Positions 18,183-27,740 of a DNA stretch of 33,819 bases are shown here, piece by piece. The stretch spans positions 1 to 33,819 of the forward strand of contig CANGBQ010000006.1 of assembly GCA_947451985.1 (NCBI GenBank), in the 5' to 3' direction. The translations under genes and the position numbers were made by a program. Below the pieces are notes generated by a model. That model was not told the origin of the DNA and ran no database searches. It was given only the letters and a program-made list of their open reading frames with translations. Each line of letters starts with the position of its first letter. Position 1 is the stretch's first letter. This stretch comes from Chitinophagaceae bacterium. GTDB taxonomy: Bacteria; Bacteroidota; Bacteroidia; Chitinophagales; Chitinophagaceae.

Positions 18183-21080
18183 TTATATTTCCTTGTTGCT
18201 GAGGTTGATTAAGTAATCAAACAGACTGACTTCTGATCCGATGCCGAGTTTTTTCCGCAATCGATAGCGGCTGATTTCAATACCCCGAACAGAGATGTTC
18301 ATCAACTGGGCGATCTCTTTGCTCGACAGGTTCATCCTCAAATAGGTGCAGAGCTTGATTTCATTCGCAGTAATGTTGGGATGCTTTTCTTTTAATACCA
18401 ATACGAAGTCACTATTTACTTTATCAAAATGCTGGGCGAAGTGTTCCCAGTCTTTGTCCATCTTGTCATCTTCGCTCAATACCTTGATCATCTTTTTCAA
18501 TTCAGCAACTGTTTTCTCATTGTCAATGGCTTTCATGATATGATTCAATTCGGTTTTGATTTTGGCAATCAATTCTCCTTTTTGTACCAGGTGCATGGCA
18601 GAAGTAGCCAGCTCTGAATTTTTGAAATCAATTTCCGATTGTAGTTTTTCGTTTCGAAGAGTAACCAACTCGCTTTCTGCTTTATCGATTTCTAGCTGGT
18701 GCAGGTAGCTTGTTTTTGCTTGTTCCTCTTCGTATTTTTTTTGTTGAACAAAAAGTTTTTTACGTTGTCTTTTATAAAAGCTGGCCACTAGCAACACCAA
18801 CAATAAGCCATAGCAAGCATAGGCCCAATAAGTTCTGTACCACCTGGGTAGCACGATGAATTGATAAGCGATTGCGGCTGATTCGTTGCCCAAGTTATTG
18901 CGGGCTTTGATTTCAAAACTATAATTACCTGCCGGCAGATTGGTGTATTCTTTTTCGGTTTTATCCGACCATTCCGACCAGTTTTTATCAAAGCCTTTGA
19001 GTCGGTAACTGTATTCAAGTTTGGATTGCTGCCCAAACACAGGCGCGGAAAATTCAAATAATATATTTTTCCATCCATTGCTTAATTCGGGAATGTTTTT
19101 AAGGTCCTGAATTTGTTGTTCGTTGATGTTTTTAAAATATCCGCCAAACAACACACTGTCTTTCTGATTGAATATGGTTACCGATTTCATACGCACCGAT
19201 AGGGGAGCAATGGTTTTTTTGTATTTATCATAATTGATGTGGTAAAACCCTTTCTCGCCTCCCAGAAAAATATTGTTCGCATTGACGGGATACACAAATT
19301 CAAATCCGCTCAACATTTTATTATTCAGTTCGGGCAAATAAGAAACAACGGGCGATCCCGTGCTCATGTCTACCACTCCCAAGGTTTTTTCGTGAATAAA
19401 CCAGATGTTTCCATCGGCATCTTCTTTCAAGTATCGAAGACTTTGCTCACCAAATATTTTTGCATAATAAGCAGAGGGCTCAAAACTGTCTTTGGACGAA
19501 TTGTAGACATACACGCCTTTCTCCGTGGCTACCACTACTTCGTTTTTGATTTTGTACACGTGATTGTTCAAGGTAAAAGGCAGTCCGTTTTGGGCGGTGT
19601 ACAAGGTGGTGATATAATTACTGTCGGCCGATGGGGTTATTTTGTACACACCATGATACGGATGAGATACCCAAATGTTTCCGATGTTGTCAATGGCAAT
19701 AAACCTGGAGGACTCTACAAAATTCGGAATGGTGCCTGTACTTGAAAATGTATTACGATTGGCTTGAAAAACCGTCACCCCTTTATAGTTGCCCGCAATC
19801 ACGCTGGAAGCTGGAAACACATTTGACAGCGGCACGAAATTCCAGAAGCCAGGATTGGATGACAACAGTGTTGCATTGTTGTTGTTGATGAGAAAAGCGC
19901 CTTCATGATGTCCCATCAACAATTGCCCATTGATTTCAGACACGCTCCAATTTTGTCCGGTGGTGTTGTTGACCTGCGTGAACAATCCTTTGCTGAAGCT
20001 CAAATCTTTTTCTGCCTGCAAGGGCGTACTAAAGAGTCCGCTCGATGTACCTATATATAAAATATTTTCATGAATGATGGCCGTATATCCGGACGCATCC
20101 TGTGTATTGGGGCTGATGTGTTTTACGGCGCTGTTGTAGGCAACGCAATCGATACCATTATCCAGACCAAGCCACAAATTATTTTGTTTGTCCAATTGAA
20201 TGGACAACACATTGTTGTTTTGCAATCCTTCGTTTTTGGAAAATCGTTGAATGAGCTCACCTTGATGGTTGACAATGTATACACCCCCAATGGTAGTAGC
20301 CAATGCAATCCATCCGTTGTTCAGCAATGTCGCAGCGTAAATGCGTTGTGATTGAATCTGCCGCATGGCGGGTGTTTCTATTTTTTGATAGCTGTTGTTG
20401 GCAAACCGGTACAAACCATTTTTGAGGGTTGCTATCAATAGTGTATCCTGTTTCAATGGAAGGATCGCTGTAATCGGATCGGGATTTGGCAAAGCATTGA
20501 CAGTGACAATGGGGGTCCATACATTATTGGTAAAGCTGTACAAGCCATTTTTCAAATCATGTGCATATAGTTTTCCGTTGCAGCCGCTCATATAAGACCA
20601 CTCCCCCGTGGCAGCATATACGATGGCGGCCTGGGCAGTCATTTTGAATATCTTGCTGTCTGTTCGGAAGAAAACCGATCCTTTATAAGAAACAATGTCC
20701 CATACATCGCCAAAGGTTCTGTATTGGGATGGGATGAGGTGCACCAATGAGGTGTATTGTAGTTGTCCGTTGGGTCCGGGCATAAAATAGCCCAGTTCAT
20801 CCTGGCCCCCCACATATATTTTATTGTCAGCACCAATGTCCACTGATCGGACAATGGTTTTATTGGGTAGGGGGTAGAGTGTAAAATATTTTCCATCAAA
20901 ACTCAACAATCCCTCGTTGTTAGCTGTATATATGATACCATTTTTATCCTGTTTGACATCCCAGTTTTGGGTACCTGCCTTGTAAACGGACTTGAAATAA
21001 TTGTTAACATCGGGCAAACCGATGGTATTTTGGCCCAGTAGGCTTATGGGGAAAAACAGTAAAATGAGAAGCTTTTTCAC
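18183..21080 (-). CDS. Membrane-spanning one-component regulator: propeller, Y_Y_Y, coiled coil, LuxR HTH
   Basis: A 965-residue protein that starts at GTG 21080, with a signal segment immediately after (KKLLILLFFPISLLG). The periplasmic part (about 20-670) is a two-component-regulator propeller with many short repeats (for example GIIYTANNEGLLSFDGK, NNLWLGLDNGID). It is followed by the Y_Y_Y domain (about 675-740, FDKNWSEWSD and YTNLPAGNYSFEIKARN). One membrane helix (about 749-769) leads to a long coiled coil (about 770-880). The C-terminal 70 residues are a LuxR-like HTH with ITANEIKLCTYLRMNLSSKE and ISVRGIEISRYRLRKKL. There is no HisKA, HATPase or receiver, so signalling must pass directly from periplasm to DNA, as in SusR-type regulators. 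It is divergent from susC and almost certainly controls it. Confidence 0.9.
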   Translation of the reverse strand: MKKLLILLFFPISLLGQNTIGLPDVNNYFKSVYKAGTQNWDVKQDKNGIIYTANNEGLLSFDGKYFTLYPLPNKTIVRSVDIGADNKIYVGGQDELGYFMPGPNGQLQYTSLVHLIPSQYRTFGDVWDIVSYKGSVFFRTDSKIFKMTAQAAIVYAATGEWSYMSGCNGKLYAHDLKNGLYSFTNNVWTPIVTVNALPNPDPITAILPLKQDTLLIATLKNGLYRFANNSYQKIETPAMRQIQSQRIYAATLLNNGWIALATTIGGVYIVNHQGELIQRFSKNEGLQNNNVLSIQLDKQNNLWLGLDNGIDCVAYNSAVKHISPNTQDASGYTAIIHENILYIGTSSGLFSTPLQAEKDLSFSKGLFTQVNNTTGQNWSVSEINGQLLMGHHEGAFLINNNNATLLSSNPGFWNFVPLSNVFPASSVIAGNYKGVTVFQANRNTFSSTGTIPNFVESSRFIAIDNIGNIWVSHPYHGVYKITPSADSNYITTLYTAQNGLPFTLNNHVYKIKNEVVVATEKGVYVYNSSKDSFEPSAYYAKIFGEQSLRYLKEDADGNIWFIHEKTLGVVDMSTGSPVVSYLPELNNKMLSGFEFVYPVNANNIFLGGEKGFYHINYDKYKKTIAPLSVRMKSVTIFNQKDSVLFGGYFKNINEQQIQDLKNIPELSNGWKNILFEFSAPVFGQQSKLEYSYRLKGFDKNWSEWSDKTEKEYTNLPAGNYSFEIKARNNLGNESAAIAYQFIVLPRWYRTYWAYACYGLLLVLLVASFYKRQRKKLFVQQKKYEEEQAKTSYLHQLEIDKAESELVTLRNEKLQSEIDFKNSELATSAMHLVQKGELIAKIKTELNHIMKAIDNEKTVAELKKMIKVLSEDDKMDKDWEHFAQHFDKVNSDFVLVLKEKHPNITANEIKLCTYLRMNLSSKEIAQLMNISVRGIEISRYRLRKKLGIGSEVSLFDYLINLSNKEI

Positions 21081-21120
21081 CTGGAAGGGATTTTGAAATG
21101 TGAAAGTAGGAAAATTTAAA

Positions 21121-21193
21121 TGATGTAGTCAAGTTGTAGCAAAAAACTCGTAAAAATGCCATTTTTGAGCGACTGATGTAGTAATGATGTAGT
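21121..21193 (+). promoter_or_regulatory. Three TGATGTAGT direct repeats, candidate operator of the susC operon
   Basis: Exact copies lie at 21121-21129, 21174-21182 and 21185-21193. The last two are 11 bp apart (one helical turn), and the first is 53 bp (five turns) from the second. They lie in the 224-bp spacer between the divergent regulator and susC, just before the -7-like box. This is typical of an activator site, presumably for the LuxR-type regulator. Confidence 0.6.
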
Positions 21194-21197
21194 ACTT

Positions 21198-21204
21198 TAT
21201 TTTG
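21198..21204 (+). promoter_or_regulatory. Probable -7 box of the susC promoter
   Basis: TATTTTG resembles TAnnTTTG with one base fewer. No TTG lies at the usual -33 distance. That place is taken by the TGATGTAGT repeats, as expected for an activator-dependent promoter. The leader to the ATG would be about 95 bases. Confidence 0.4.
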
Positions 21205-21251
21205 CAGCTGAGATAATCACCGATAGTTTTGAGTCTTAAATTAACACACAA

Positions 21252-21280
21252 TAAACCAACCTAAACCAATTTAAACCAAC
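21252..21280 (+). repeat. Three tandem TAAACCAA(C/T) units in the susC leader
   Basis: TAAACCAAC (21252-21260), TAAACCAAT (21262-21270) and TAAACCAAC (21272-21280) recur with an exact 10-base period, 24 bases before the susC ATG. They lie in the expected untranslated leader. A protein-binding or RNA role is possible. Confidence 0.65.
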
Positions 21281-21304
21281 TTGCTTAACTAAAAACGATT
21301 GTTT

Positions 21305-24300
21305 ATGAAGTTAAAACTTGCATTTTTCAATGCTGTTCTACTGATTGTCAGTGCTTTTCAAGTGGCTGTGGCGCAGGACCTGCAAATTTCAGGTGCTGTA
21401 AAGAGCAGATCCACGGGGGAGGCGCTTAACGGAGCTACTGTAACCCTGAAAGGGACGAATACGGCCGTTAGCACAGACCAGCAGGGAAACTTTTCCCTTT
21501 CTGCTCCTCAAAAAGGTGGGGTATTGATTATCAGCTATTCCGGCATGAAACCTGCCACCTACACTTTGAGCGCCAAAACGACTTCTATTGTAGTCTTTTT
21601 GGAAGAAACCACTGCTAATGAAGTAGTTGTGGTGGGCTATGGTTCTCAAAAAGTGACCAAAGTGTCTGGTGCGGTAGCAACCGTTAGAGGCGCTGACATT
21701 AAAAAATTAAACCCAGTACGTTTGGAGGAAGCCCTTCAAGGAGGCGCTTCTGGCGTGAACGTCATTCAAAGTGGTTCTCCCGGCACCAAGCCAACGGTAT
21801 TGGTAAGGGGTATTCCTTCATTTGGTGGCAACGACCCTACTATTATTGTAGATGGGGTACAACAAACATTGGACGACTTGAATGCCATCAACCCAATTGA
21901 AATTGAAAGCATCAACGTATTGAAAGATGCGGCTACTACAGCCATTTTCGGGGTAAAAGGCGGAAACGGTGTGATTGTGGTAACCACCAAATCGGGCCGT
22001 AAGAATCAAAAAACAGACATGAACTTCAGTGGTACGTATGGAGTACAACAAGTAATGAACACCATTCCGATGTTGAATGCAGCTGAATATGGTGCTATGT
22101 TGAACGAAGGAAGCGTAGCAAGTGGTGGAAACTTGATTTTCAGCGACTTATCTGCATTGGGCGCGGGTACCGACTGGCAAAAAGAAATATTCAAAAACGC
22201 TCCCATCCAAACCTATAACCTGTCTGCCAAAGGCGGATCAGATAAAATGTCTTATTTCTTATCTGGGGGTTATTTGAATCAAGGTGGTATTGTGGGCGGT
22301 TACGACAAGTCAAGGTTCAATCGTTTAAACTTCACCTCTAACTTATCATTTGATTTGACTTCCAAATTGAAATTCATTGTGAACAGTTCTTATGTGAATT
22401 TCAACGGAAAAGGTGTTCAGGAAAATTCATTCAACAGTATTTTGGGAAGTGCAATCAATTTCGATCCAACCGTTCCTGTATATAATACAGTTGCCAACAC
22501 CATTGGTCAGTATGGTTTCAGCACCTTGATCAACAGAGAGGTGTTCAATCCATTGACCAAACTGGAAAATACCTACAACCAAAACGTAGGCAATAAATTA
22601 TACGGAAAGTTCGAATTGCAATACGATGTGATGAAGAACTTCAAAATCACCACTCGTTTTGGCTATACCAAATACGATGGCAATTCAAAATCTTTCGACC
22701 CATTGGTATTCTACGGTTTGAACAATGTTGACAATTCATTGAACGCAGACGGCTCTACCGTTGCGGGCAAACACAACAGCGTTAGACACGAGAAACAAAC
22801 CTATGGCAACTTTGTGTATGAATTGTTCGGCAACTACAACTTTTCACTCAATAACAAACACAACTTCGAAACCACTGCCGGTATTTCTTTGTCAAAAGGA
22901 ACAGGCAATGTAGCGGGCGCCAGTCGCCAGGATGTACCCTTCAACTCTTGGGAATTTGCTGATTTCACAGCGGCAACCGGTTCTTCTGCCAACAACAATG
23001 CCAATGGTTTGACAGGATATTACTATCAGTATTTCAATAAAAGAGCCTCTGGTTTCGGAAGAGTAAACTACGATTTCGAAAATAAATATTTGGCTTCTTT
23101 CACTGCAAGAAGAGATGGATCGTATGCGTTTGGTGCTGACAATAAGTTTGCCAATTTCTATTCTGGCGCTTTGGGCTGGGTAGCTTCTAACGAAAAATTC
23201 TTCCATGTTGATTTTATCGATTATTTAAAAATCAGAGGAAGTGTTGGTTCGGTGGGTAATGACAACAACATCAATCCTAAAACGGTGTTAGCCACCATTC
23301 AAACCGATTATTTGAACTCATTGTATGCAAATGGTAACAGTATCGGTTACACGTTTGGAAATATTTTCTACAACGGGGCAACCGTAGGATCTGCTTCTAA
23401 CACTGCCTTGAGATGGGAGAAACAAATTCAAAGCAACATTGGCTTTGACATGAATTTCTTCAAAAACAAGTTCAGCTTGACTGCAGATTATTTCACCAAG
23501 AAGACAGATGGTTTGTTGTTCGTTCCTTCTGTCTCTGCTTATTTAGGAACCATTCCTCCACCTTCTGCTAATATTGGTGCCACCAAGAGCAGCGGTATTG
23601 ATATGACATTCGGATACAATGATAAAATTGCAAAAGATGTAACCATCAATACTTCTTTAACAGTGAGCAAAGTAAAAAACTTGGTTACCAAAACATCTGA
23701 AACAGGTGCTTGGATTTCTGGCGGAAGCTATTTCAATGGCCAAAGTCAAACCGTTACCATTTTTGCTCCAGGCTATGCGCCTTCTACTTATTATGGATAC
23801 CAAACCGATGGTTTGTTCCAGAATGCAGCGGAAATTGCCAGCAGTCCTACACAAAATGGCGCTCAACCCGGAGACATCAAATTTGTTGACATCAACAAGG
23901 ACGGAAAAATTGATGCAAGTGACCGCACCGTTATCGGTAATCCATTCCCTAAAGTAACCTTGGGTTGGAACTTGAGCGTTAGCTACAAGCAATTTGATTT
24001 CACTGCCTTCACATACGCTTCTATCGGAAACGATGTGTACAGGGCATTTGAAAGAAACGATAACTATACCAACAAATACCAAGATGTGTTAGACAGATGG
24101 ACAGGAGAAGGCAGCACCAACGATGCGCACAATCCAAGGTATTCATTTACCGATCCAAACAACAACAGTCGTGTGTCTGACAGATTTGTAGAAGATGGTT
24201 CGTTTGTTAAAATCAAAAACCTGCAATTGGGTTACACGTTGCCTGAATCAATTGGCAAAAAAGCATTCAAAAGCATGAGAATTTATGCGCAAGTGAAAAA

Positions 24301-24433
24301 TGCGATCACCTTTACCAAATACAGAGGATTTGATCCGGAAATTGCTGGATCTGGCTTGTTGGATACTGGTATTGATCGCGGTGCTTACCCTCAGGCAAGA
24401 AATTACACCATTGGCGTAGACATCAAATTTTAA
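21305..24433 (+). CDS. susC: SusC-like TonB-dependent outer membrane glycan transporter
   Basis: A 1042-residue outer membrane protein starting at ATG 21305 (an upstream TTG at 21299 is ignored). The signal peptide ends AVAQ. Residues about 25-105 are the CarbopepD_reg_2 beta-sandwich (LQISGAVKSRSTGEALNGAT). The TonB-box-like segment ANEVVVVGYGSQ leads to the plug domain (VSGAVATVRGADI, IIVDGVQQTLDDLN, VLKDAATTAIFGVKGGNGVI). A long beta barrel follows, ending in the aromatic strand with YTIGVDIKF. This is the SusC/RagA family, which imports oligosaccharides with a SusD lid. It is the first gene of the operon and is 23 bp from susD. Confidence 0.97.
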   Translation: MKLKLAFFNAVLLIVSAFQVAVAQDLQISGAVKSRSTGEALNGATVTLKGTNTAVSTDQQGNFSLSAPQKGGVLIISYSGMKPATYTLSAKTTSIVVFLEETTANEVVVVGYGSQKVTKVSGAVATVRGADIKKLNPVRLEEALQGGASGVNVIQSGSPGTKPTVLVRGIPSFGGNDPTIIVDGVQQTLDDLNAINPIEIESINVLKDAATTAIFGVKGGNGVIVVTTKSGRKNQKTDMNFSGTYGVQQVMNTIPMLNAAEYGAMLNEGSVASGGNLIFSDLSALGAGTDWQKEIFKNAPIQTYNLSAKGGSDKMSYFLSGGYLNQGGIVGGYDKSRFNRLNFTSNLSFDLTSKLKFIVNSSYVNFNGKGVQENSFNSILGSAINFDPTVPVYNTVANTIGQYGFSTLINREVFNPLTKLENTYNQNVGNKLYGKFELQYDVMKNFKITTRFGYTKYDGNSKSFDPLVFYGLNNVDNSLNADGSTVAGKHNSVRHEKQTYGNFVYELFGNYNFSLNNKHNFETTAGISLSKGTGNVAGASRQDVPFNSWEFADFTAATGSSANNNANGLTGYYYQYFNKRASGFGRVNYDFENKYLASFTARRDGSYAFGADNKFANFYSGALGWVASNEKFFHVDFIDYLKIRGSVGSVGNDNNINPKTVLATIQTDYLNSLYANGNSIGYTFGNIFYNGATVGSASNTALRWEKQIQSNIGFDMNFFKNKFSLTADYFTKKTDGLLFVPSVSAYLGTIPPPSANIGATKSSGIDMTFGYNDKIAKDVTINTSLTVSKVKNLVTKTSETGAWISGGSYFNGQSQTVTIFAPGYAPSTYYGYQTDGLFQNAAEIASSPTQNGAQPGDIKFVDINKDGKIDASDRTVIGNPFPKVTLGWNLSVSYKQFDFTAFTYASIGNDVYRAFERNDNYTNKYQDVLDRWTGEGSTNDAHNPRYSFTDPNNNSRVSDRFVEDGSFVKIKNLQLGYTLPESIGKKAFKSMRIYAQVKNAITFTKYRGFDPEIAGSGLLDTGIDRGAYPQARNYTIGVDIKF

Positions 24434-24456
24434 TTAAACAACAAATTCTTTATACA

Positions 24457-25974
24457 ATGAATAACATTAAAAACATCATAGCAAGCGGATTACTGGTAGT
24501 AGCCATGCTAACCGCTAGTTCTTGTAAAAAGTGGGTGGAGTACAATCCCCACGATGATTTTGCTATCACAGAGCAAGATTATTTAAAATCGGAAGCGGAT
24601 TACCGTGCCGTGGCAGTAGGGGTATACACACCCTTGCAATGGTTGAACCAAGCCGTGGCAGTAGGTGAGATTGTTTCTGACAATGCCGTGAGCGGTGGCG
24701 AAAGCGCTTCAGACGTTTTGTCTTTGCAGCAAATTGACGACTACACGCATTATCCCATCAATTCTACCATGTCCGATTTGTGGCAAGCAGCATACGAAGG
24801 GGTGAATCGTGCCAATTACCTACACCAATACAAAACCCAAAACCTTGCAGGCCAAACCATTGATTTTGCCGGTAAAGATGCTTTGTATGGTGAAGTATAT
24901 TTCTTGAGAGCATACTATTACTTCACTTTGGTGAAATTCTTTGGGGATGTTCCTTTGTTCGTGGACAGAAGGTTAACAGTAGTGGATACTAAAACTTTAC
25001 AAAGATCTCCTGCTGCAGACGTCTATGCACAAATTGAAACAGACTTATTGGCTGCCATCAGCGCATTGCCTACCACTCAAACCGATCAAGGAAGAGCGAC
25101 CAAATATGCTGCACAAGCTTTGTTGGGTAAAGTATATCTCTATCAAAACAAATATGCTGAAGCGGCTGCTATGCTGGAGAATGTGATTAGCCCGAATGCT
25201 TTTTCTTTAGTGAGTGATTTCCAATCTATTTTCTTGCAGTCAGGCGAGAATGGTCCGGAGTCTGTATTCGAAATTCAGTATTCCAATGGCCAAGGCACTT
25301 ACGATTGGGCGCATCCTACCAGAGGACAAGGAAACTTTATGGTACAAATGTGCGGTGTGAGAGGCTTGAGCGGTTCAGCGAACATGCCATACAATTCTGG
25401 CTGGAGCATTGATTTGCCCACACAGGATTTGGCAGATGCCTATGAAGCGGGCGATCAAAGAAAAGATGCCACTGTGTTTGATGTGGAAGCGTATAAAAAC
25501 AACAATCCAGGTTTGGCTGTTGCCTATTTGGTAGCGCCTTACAAAAACACCGGCTATTACAATGCAAAATACTTGCCTCGCAAAGGTGAAACATCTGGTC
25601 AGGTAGAGTTGAATTACCTCAACAACTTCCGCACCATTCGTTATGCAGATGTATTGTTGATGGCGGCTGAAGCCAACAACAAATCAGGCAACGATGCAAA
25701 AGCACAAGATTATCTCAATCAGGTTCGTCGTCGTGCTTTTAATGACAACGCACACGATATCACTTCAACAGGTACTTCTTTGTACAATGCCATCTTGAAC
25801 GAACGCAGATTGGAATTGGCCATGGAAGGAGATCGTTTCTTTGACTTGGTAAGAACCGGCAGAGCGACTTCTGTGCTTGGACCTTTAGGATTCGTTACAG
25901 GTAAGAACGAACTTTTCCCAATCCCTCAAGGAGAAGTGGACGGATCCAACTTAACGCAAAACCCTAATTATTAA
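24457..25974 (+). CDS. susD: SusD-like outer membrane glycan-binding lipoprotein
   Basis: A 505-residue RagB/SusD lipoprotein (lipobox ASSC, C23, followed by KK). The N-terminal part has the TPR-like helices typical of the family (ITEQDYLKSEADYRAVAVGV, WQAAYEGVNRANYLHQ, YGEVYFLRAYYYFTLVKFFG). The C-terminal SusD domain includes RYADVLLMAAEANNKSGND, LNQVRRRA, ILNERRLELAMEGDRFFDLV and the closing FPIPQGEVDG. It acts as the lid of SusC and binds the glycan at the surface. It is 19 bp from the next gene. Confidence 0.97.
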   Translation: MNNIKNIIASGLLVVAMLTASSCKKWVEYNPHDDFAITEQDYLKSEADYRAVAVGVYTPLQWLNQAVAVGEIVSDNAVSGGESASDVLSLQQIDDYTHYPINSTMSDLWQAAYEGVNRANYLHQYKTQNLAGQTIDFAGKDALYGEVYFLRAYYYFTLVKFFGDVPLFVDRRLTVVDTKTLQRSPAADVYAQIETDLLAAISALPTTQTDQGRATKYAAQALLGKVYLYQNKYAEAAAMLENVISPNAFSLVSDFQSIFLQSGENGPESVFEIQYSNGQGTYDWAHPTRGQGNFMVQMCGVRGLSGSANMPYNSGWSIDLPTQDLADAYEAGDQRKDATVFDVEAYKNNNPGLAVAYLVAPYKNTGYYNAKYLPRKGETSGQVELNYLNNFRTIRYADVLLMAAEANNKSGNDAKAQDYLNQVRRRAFNDNAHDITSTGTSLYNAILNERRLELAMEGDRFFDLVRTGRATSVLGPLGFVTGKNELFPIPQGEVDGSNLTQNPNY

Positions 25975-25993
25975 TCAATAGAAACATTGTAAC

Positions 25994-26821
25994 ATGAAAA
26001 ATATAAAAACAATCATCAGTGCGTTCTTGCTGTTATCTGTATTGGCAAGTTGCAAAAAGGTAAGCAACGACGATGTGTCGTTTCTTACAAGCGGCGTTGC
26101 GCCTTCTGATCTTCGTTTGGATGTATCGGTAAATCCTGCCGGCGTGGCAACCATTACACCCAGCGGAACAGGCGTAGCTTCTTTCGATGTGTATTTTGAT
26201 GCTGCCACCCAGGTTCCTGAAGTGGTATTGCCTGGCGGAAATGTGTCGCACACCTATTTGGAGGGCGATTACACCATTCGTTTGATTGCCAAAAACCTAA
26301 CCGGTGGCCAAACGACCCTGACCAAAAACATTTCTGTGGTAACCTCTACCATGCTGGTGGATTTTGAAACACCTGCCACTACTTATGGTGCGGGCACCTT
26401 TGGCGGATCTGTATTTGCACAAATAAGCAATCCCAGCACGGGCGGCATCAATGCCAGTGCCAATTGTGGTCAAATCATCAAAGGCCTTTCAGGATGGTCT
26501 GAAACATGGGCGGGCATCACCATCAATGTTACCAATCGTTTTTCATTCGCTTCTTTGGGCAGAATGAAAATGAAAGTATACTCTAACCATGTTGGTGGTG
26601 TTTGGCTGTTTAAACTAGAAAATCCTTCATCCGGTGGTACAGTGGAAAAAAGCATGACTACTACCGTAGCCAATGCATGGGAAGAGTTGACCTTCGATAT
26701 GGACCCATCAGTGATTGGAAGAAGCTTCGGCGGTTTCAGCATTTTCAATGAATTTGGCACCAACGGTGACGGTTCTGCAAATTTTGTGGGATTGTTTGAT
26801 GACATTAAAGTGTATCCATAA
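25994..26821 (+). CDS. Surface glycan-binding type lipoprotein of the PUL
   Basis: A 275-residue lipoprotein (C20 in LASC, followed by KK). Residues about 25-115 form a PKD- or Ig-like domain (ASFDVYFDAATQ, HTYLEGDYTIRLIAKN). Residues about 120-275 form a second beta-rich domain with a Gly/Ser-rich start, LVDFETPATTYG, MKMKVYSNHVGG and FDDIKVYP at the end, like a carbohydrate-binding jelly roll. Its place after susD is the usual one for SusE/SusF-like surface binding proteins. Glycan binding is inferred from this place and the fold, as no binding residues can be named. Confidence 0.75.
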   Translation: MKNIKTIISAFLLLSVLASCKKVSNDDVSFLTSGVAPSDLRLDVSVNPAGVATITPSGTGVASFDVYFDAATQVPEVVLPGGNVSHTYLEGDYTIRLIAKNLTGGQTTLTKNISVVTSTMLVDFETPATTYGAGTFGGSVFAQISNPSTGGINASANCGQIIKGLSGWSETWAGITINVTNRFSFASLGRMKMKVYSNHVGGVWLFKLENPSSGGTVEKSMTTTVANAWEELTFDMDPSVIGRSFGGFSIFNEFGTNGDGSANFVGLFDDIKVYP

Positions 26822-26845
26822 TAATCAACTTAAAAATTAAATATC

Positions 26846-27727
26846 ATGTCAACGAATTTTAAAAACTTAGCAATCGCATGTGTTGCGTCTTTTTTCGCCC
26901 TGGTGGGTTGTAAAAAAGAAGATAAAACATTTGGAGACTTAACGCCTCCCGGAAAGCCTTCTATTGCCGTTCAAATTGTAGGCGCTACTTCAGCTGATCC
27001 AACAGGTGATGGAAGTGGTAAGGTTATTGTAACCGTTACATCGGCCAATGCCATCAATTACAAAGTTGATTTTGGTGATGGATCGGTAAGTGATGCATCT
27101 ACCAACAATACGGTTGAGCACACGTATTCTTTCACAGGGGTAAAAGACTTTACAATTACTGCTATTGTTACGGGCAGAGCCGGCTTGGCCAGCACTGATA
27201 GTACCGCCATTACCATCCTGAAGAATTACCAGCCCTCTGCTGAGTTTGTTACGCAACTCACCAATAATGGTTCTAAAACTTGGAGAGTAGACTCAACTGC
27301 CTACGGACATTTTGGTGTAGGTCCTGGCGCTTCTTACTATTCTGATTGGTGGAATGCAGATGCAAATGCAAAAGCTGGATTGGGTATCTACGATGACCAA
27401 TATACTTTCACCAATACAGGGTCTTTCACACACACCACCAACAATTCCATTTTTGGCAAGGGTGAATTCTTAACCGATTTCGATCCGACTTTAAGTGCAA
27501 CCGGAGACTATACACTGTATGGTCCTACTGCTGCTAATTATACTGAATCATTTAATTACGACGGATCTGATACCGAAGAGTATATTGTTTTCTCTTCTAA
27601 AGGCCATATGGGAATATACCTTGGAACACACAGATACTTGATCTTGAGCAGAACCGCTACCAACATGTGGTTGAGGTATATGGGAAAAGATGGTAACTCT
27701 TGGTATGTAAGAATCAAAGCGGAATAG
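26846..27727 (+). CDS. PKD-domain lipoprotein, probable beta-glucan-binding protein
   Basis: A 293-residue lipoprotein (ALVGC, C22, followed by KK). Residues about 50-130 are a PKD domain (YKVDFGDGSVSDAS, EHTYSFTGVKDFTITAI). Residues about 140-293 form a Trp/Tyr-rich domain with SKTWRVDSTAYGHFGVGPG, SDWWNADANAKAGLGIYDD and HRYLILSRTATNMWLRYMG. I know this pattern from proteins next to GH16 laminarinases in Bacteroidota loci. The exposed Trp residues suggest glycan stacking. It sits between the first binding lipoprotein and the GH16 gene, 13 bp from the latter, and is in the same operon. Confidence 0.78.
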   Translation: MSTNFKNLAIACVASFFALVGCKKEDKTFGDLTPPGKPSIAVQIVGATSADPTGDGSGKVIVTVTSANAINYKVDFGDGSVSDASTNNTVEHTYSFTGVKDFTITAIVTGRAGLASTDSTAITILKNYQPSAEFVTQLTNNGSKTWRVDSTAYGHFGVGPGASYYSDWWNADANAKAGLGIYDDQYTFTNTGSFTHTTNNSIFGKGEFLTDFDPTLSATGDYTLYGPTAANYTESFNYDGSDTEEYIVFSSKGHMGIYLGTHRYLILSRTATNMWLRYMGKDGNSWYVRIKAE

Positions 27728-27740
27728 GAGATTGATGGGT

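Noticed and set aside
18183-21080. Hybrid two-component system (HTCS) call for the regulator
   Set aside because: No H-box, ATPase motifs or receiver Asp are found between the membrane helix and the HTH; the region is a coiled coil.
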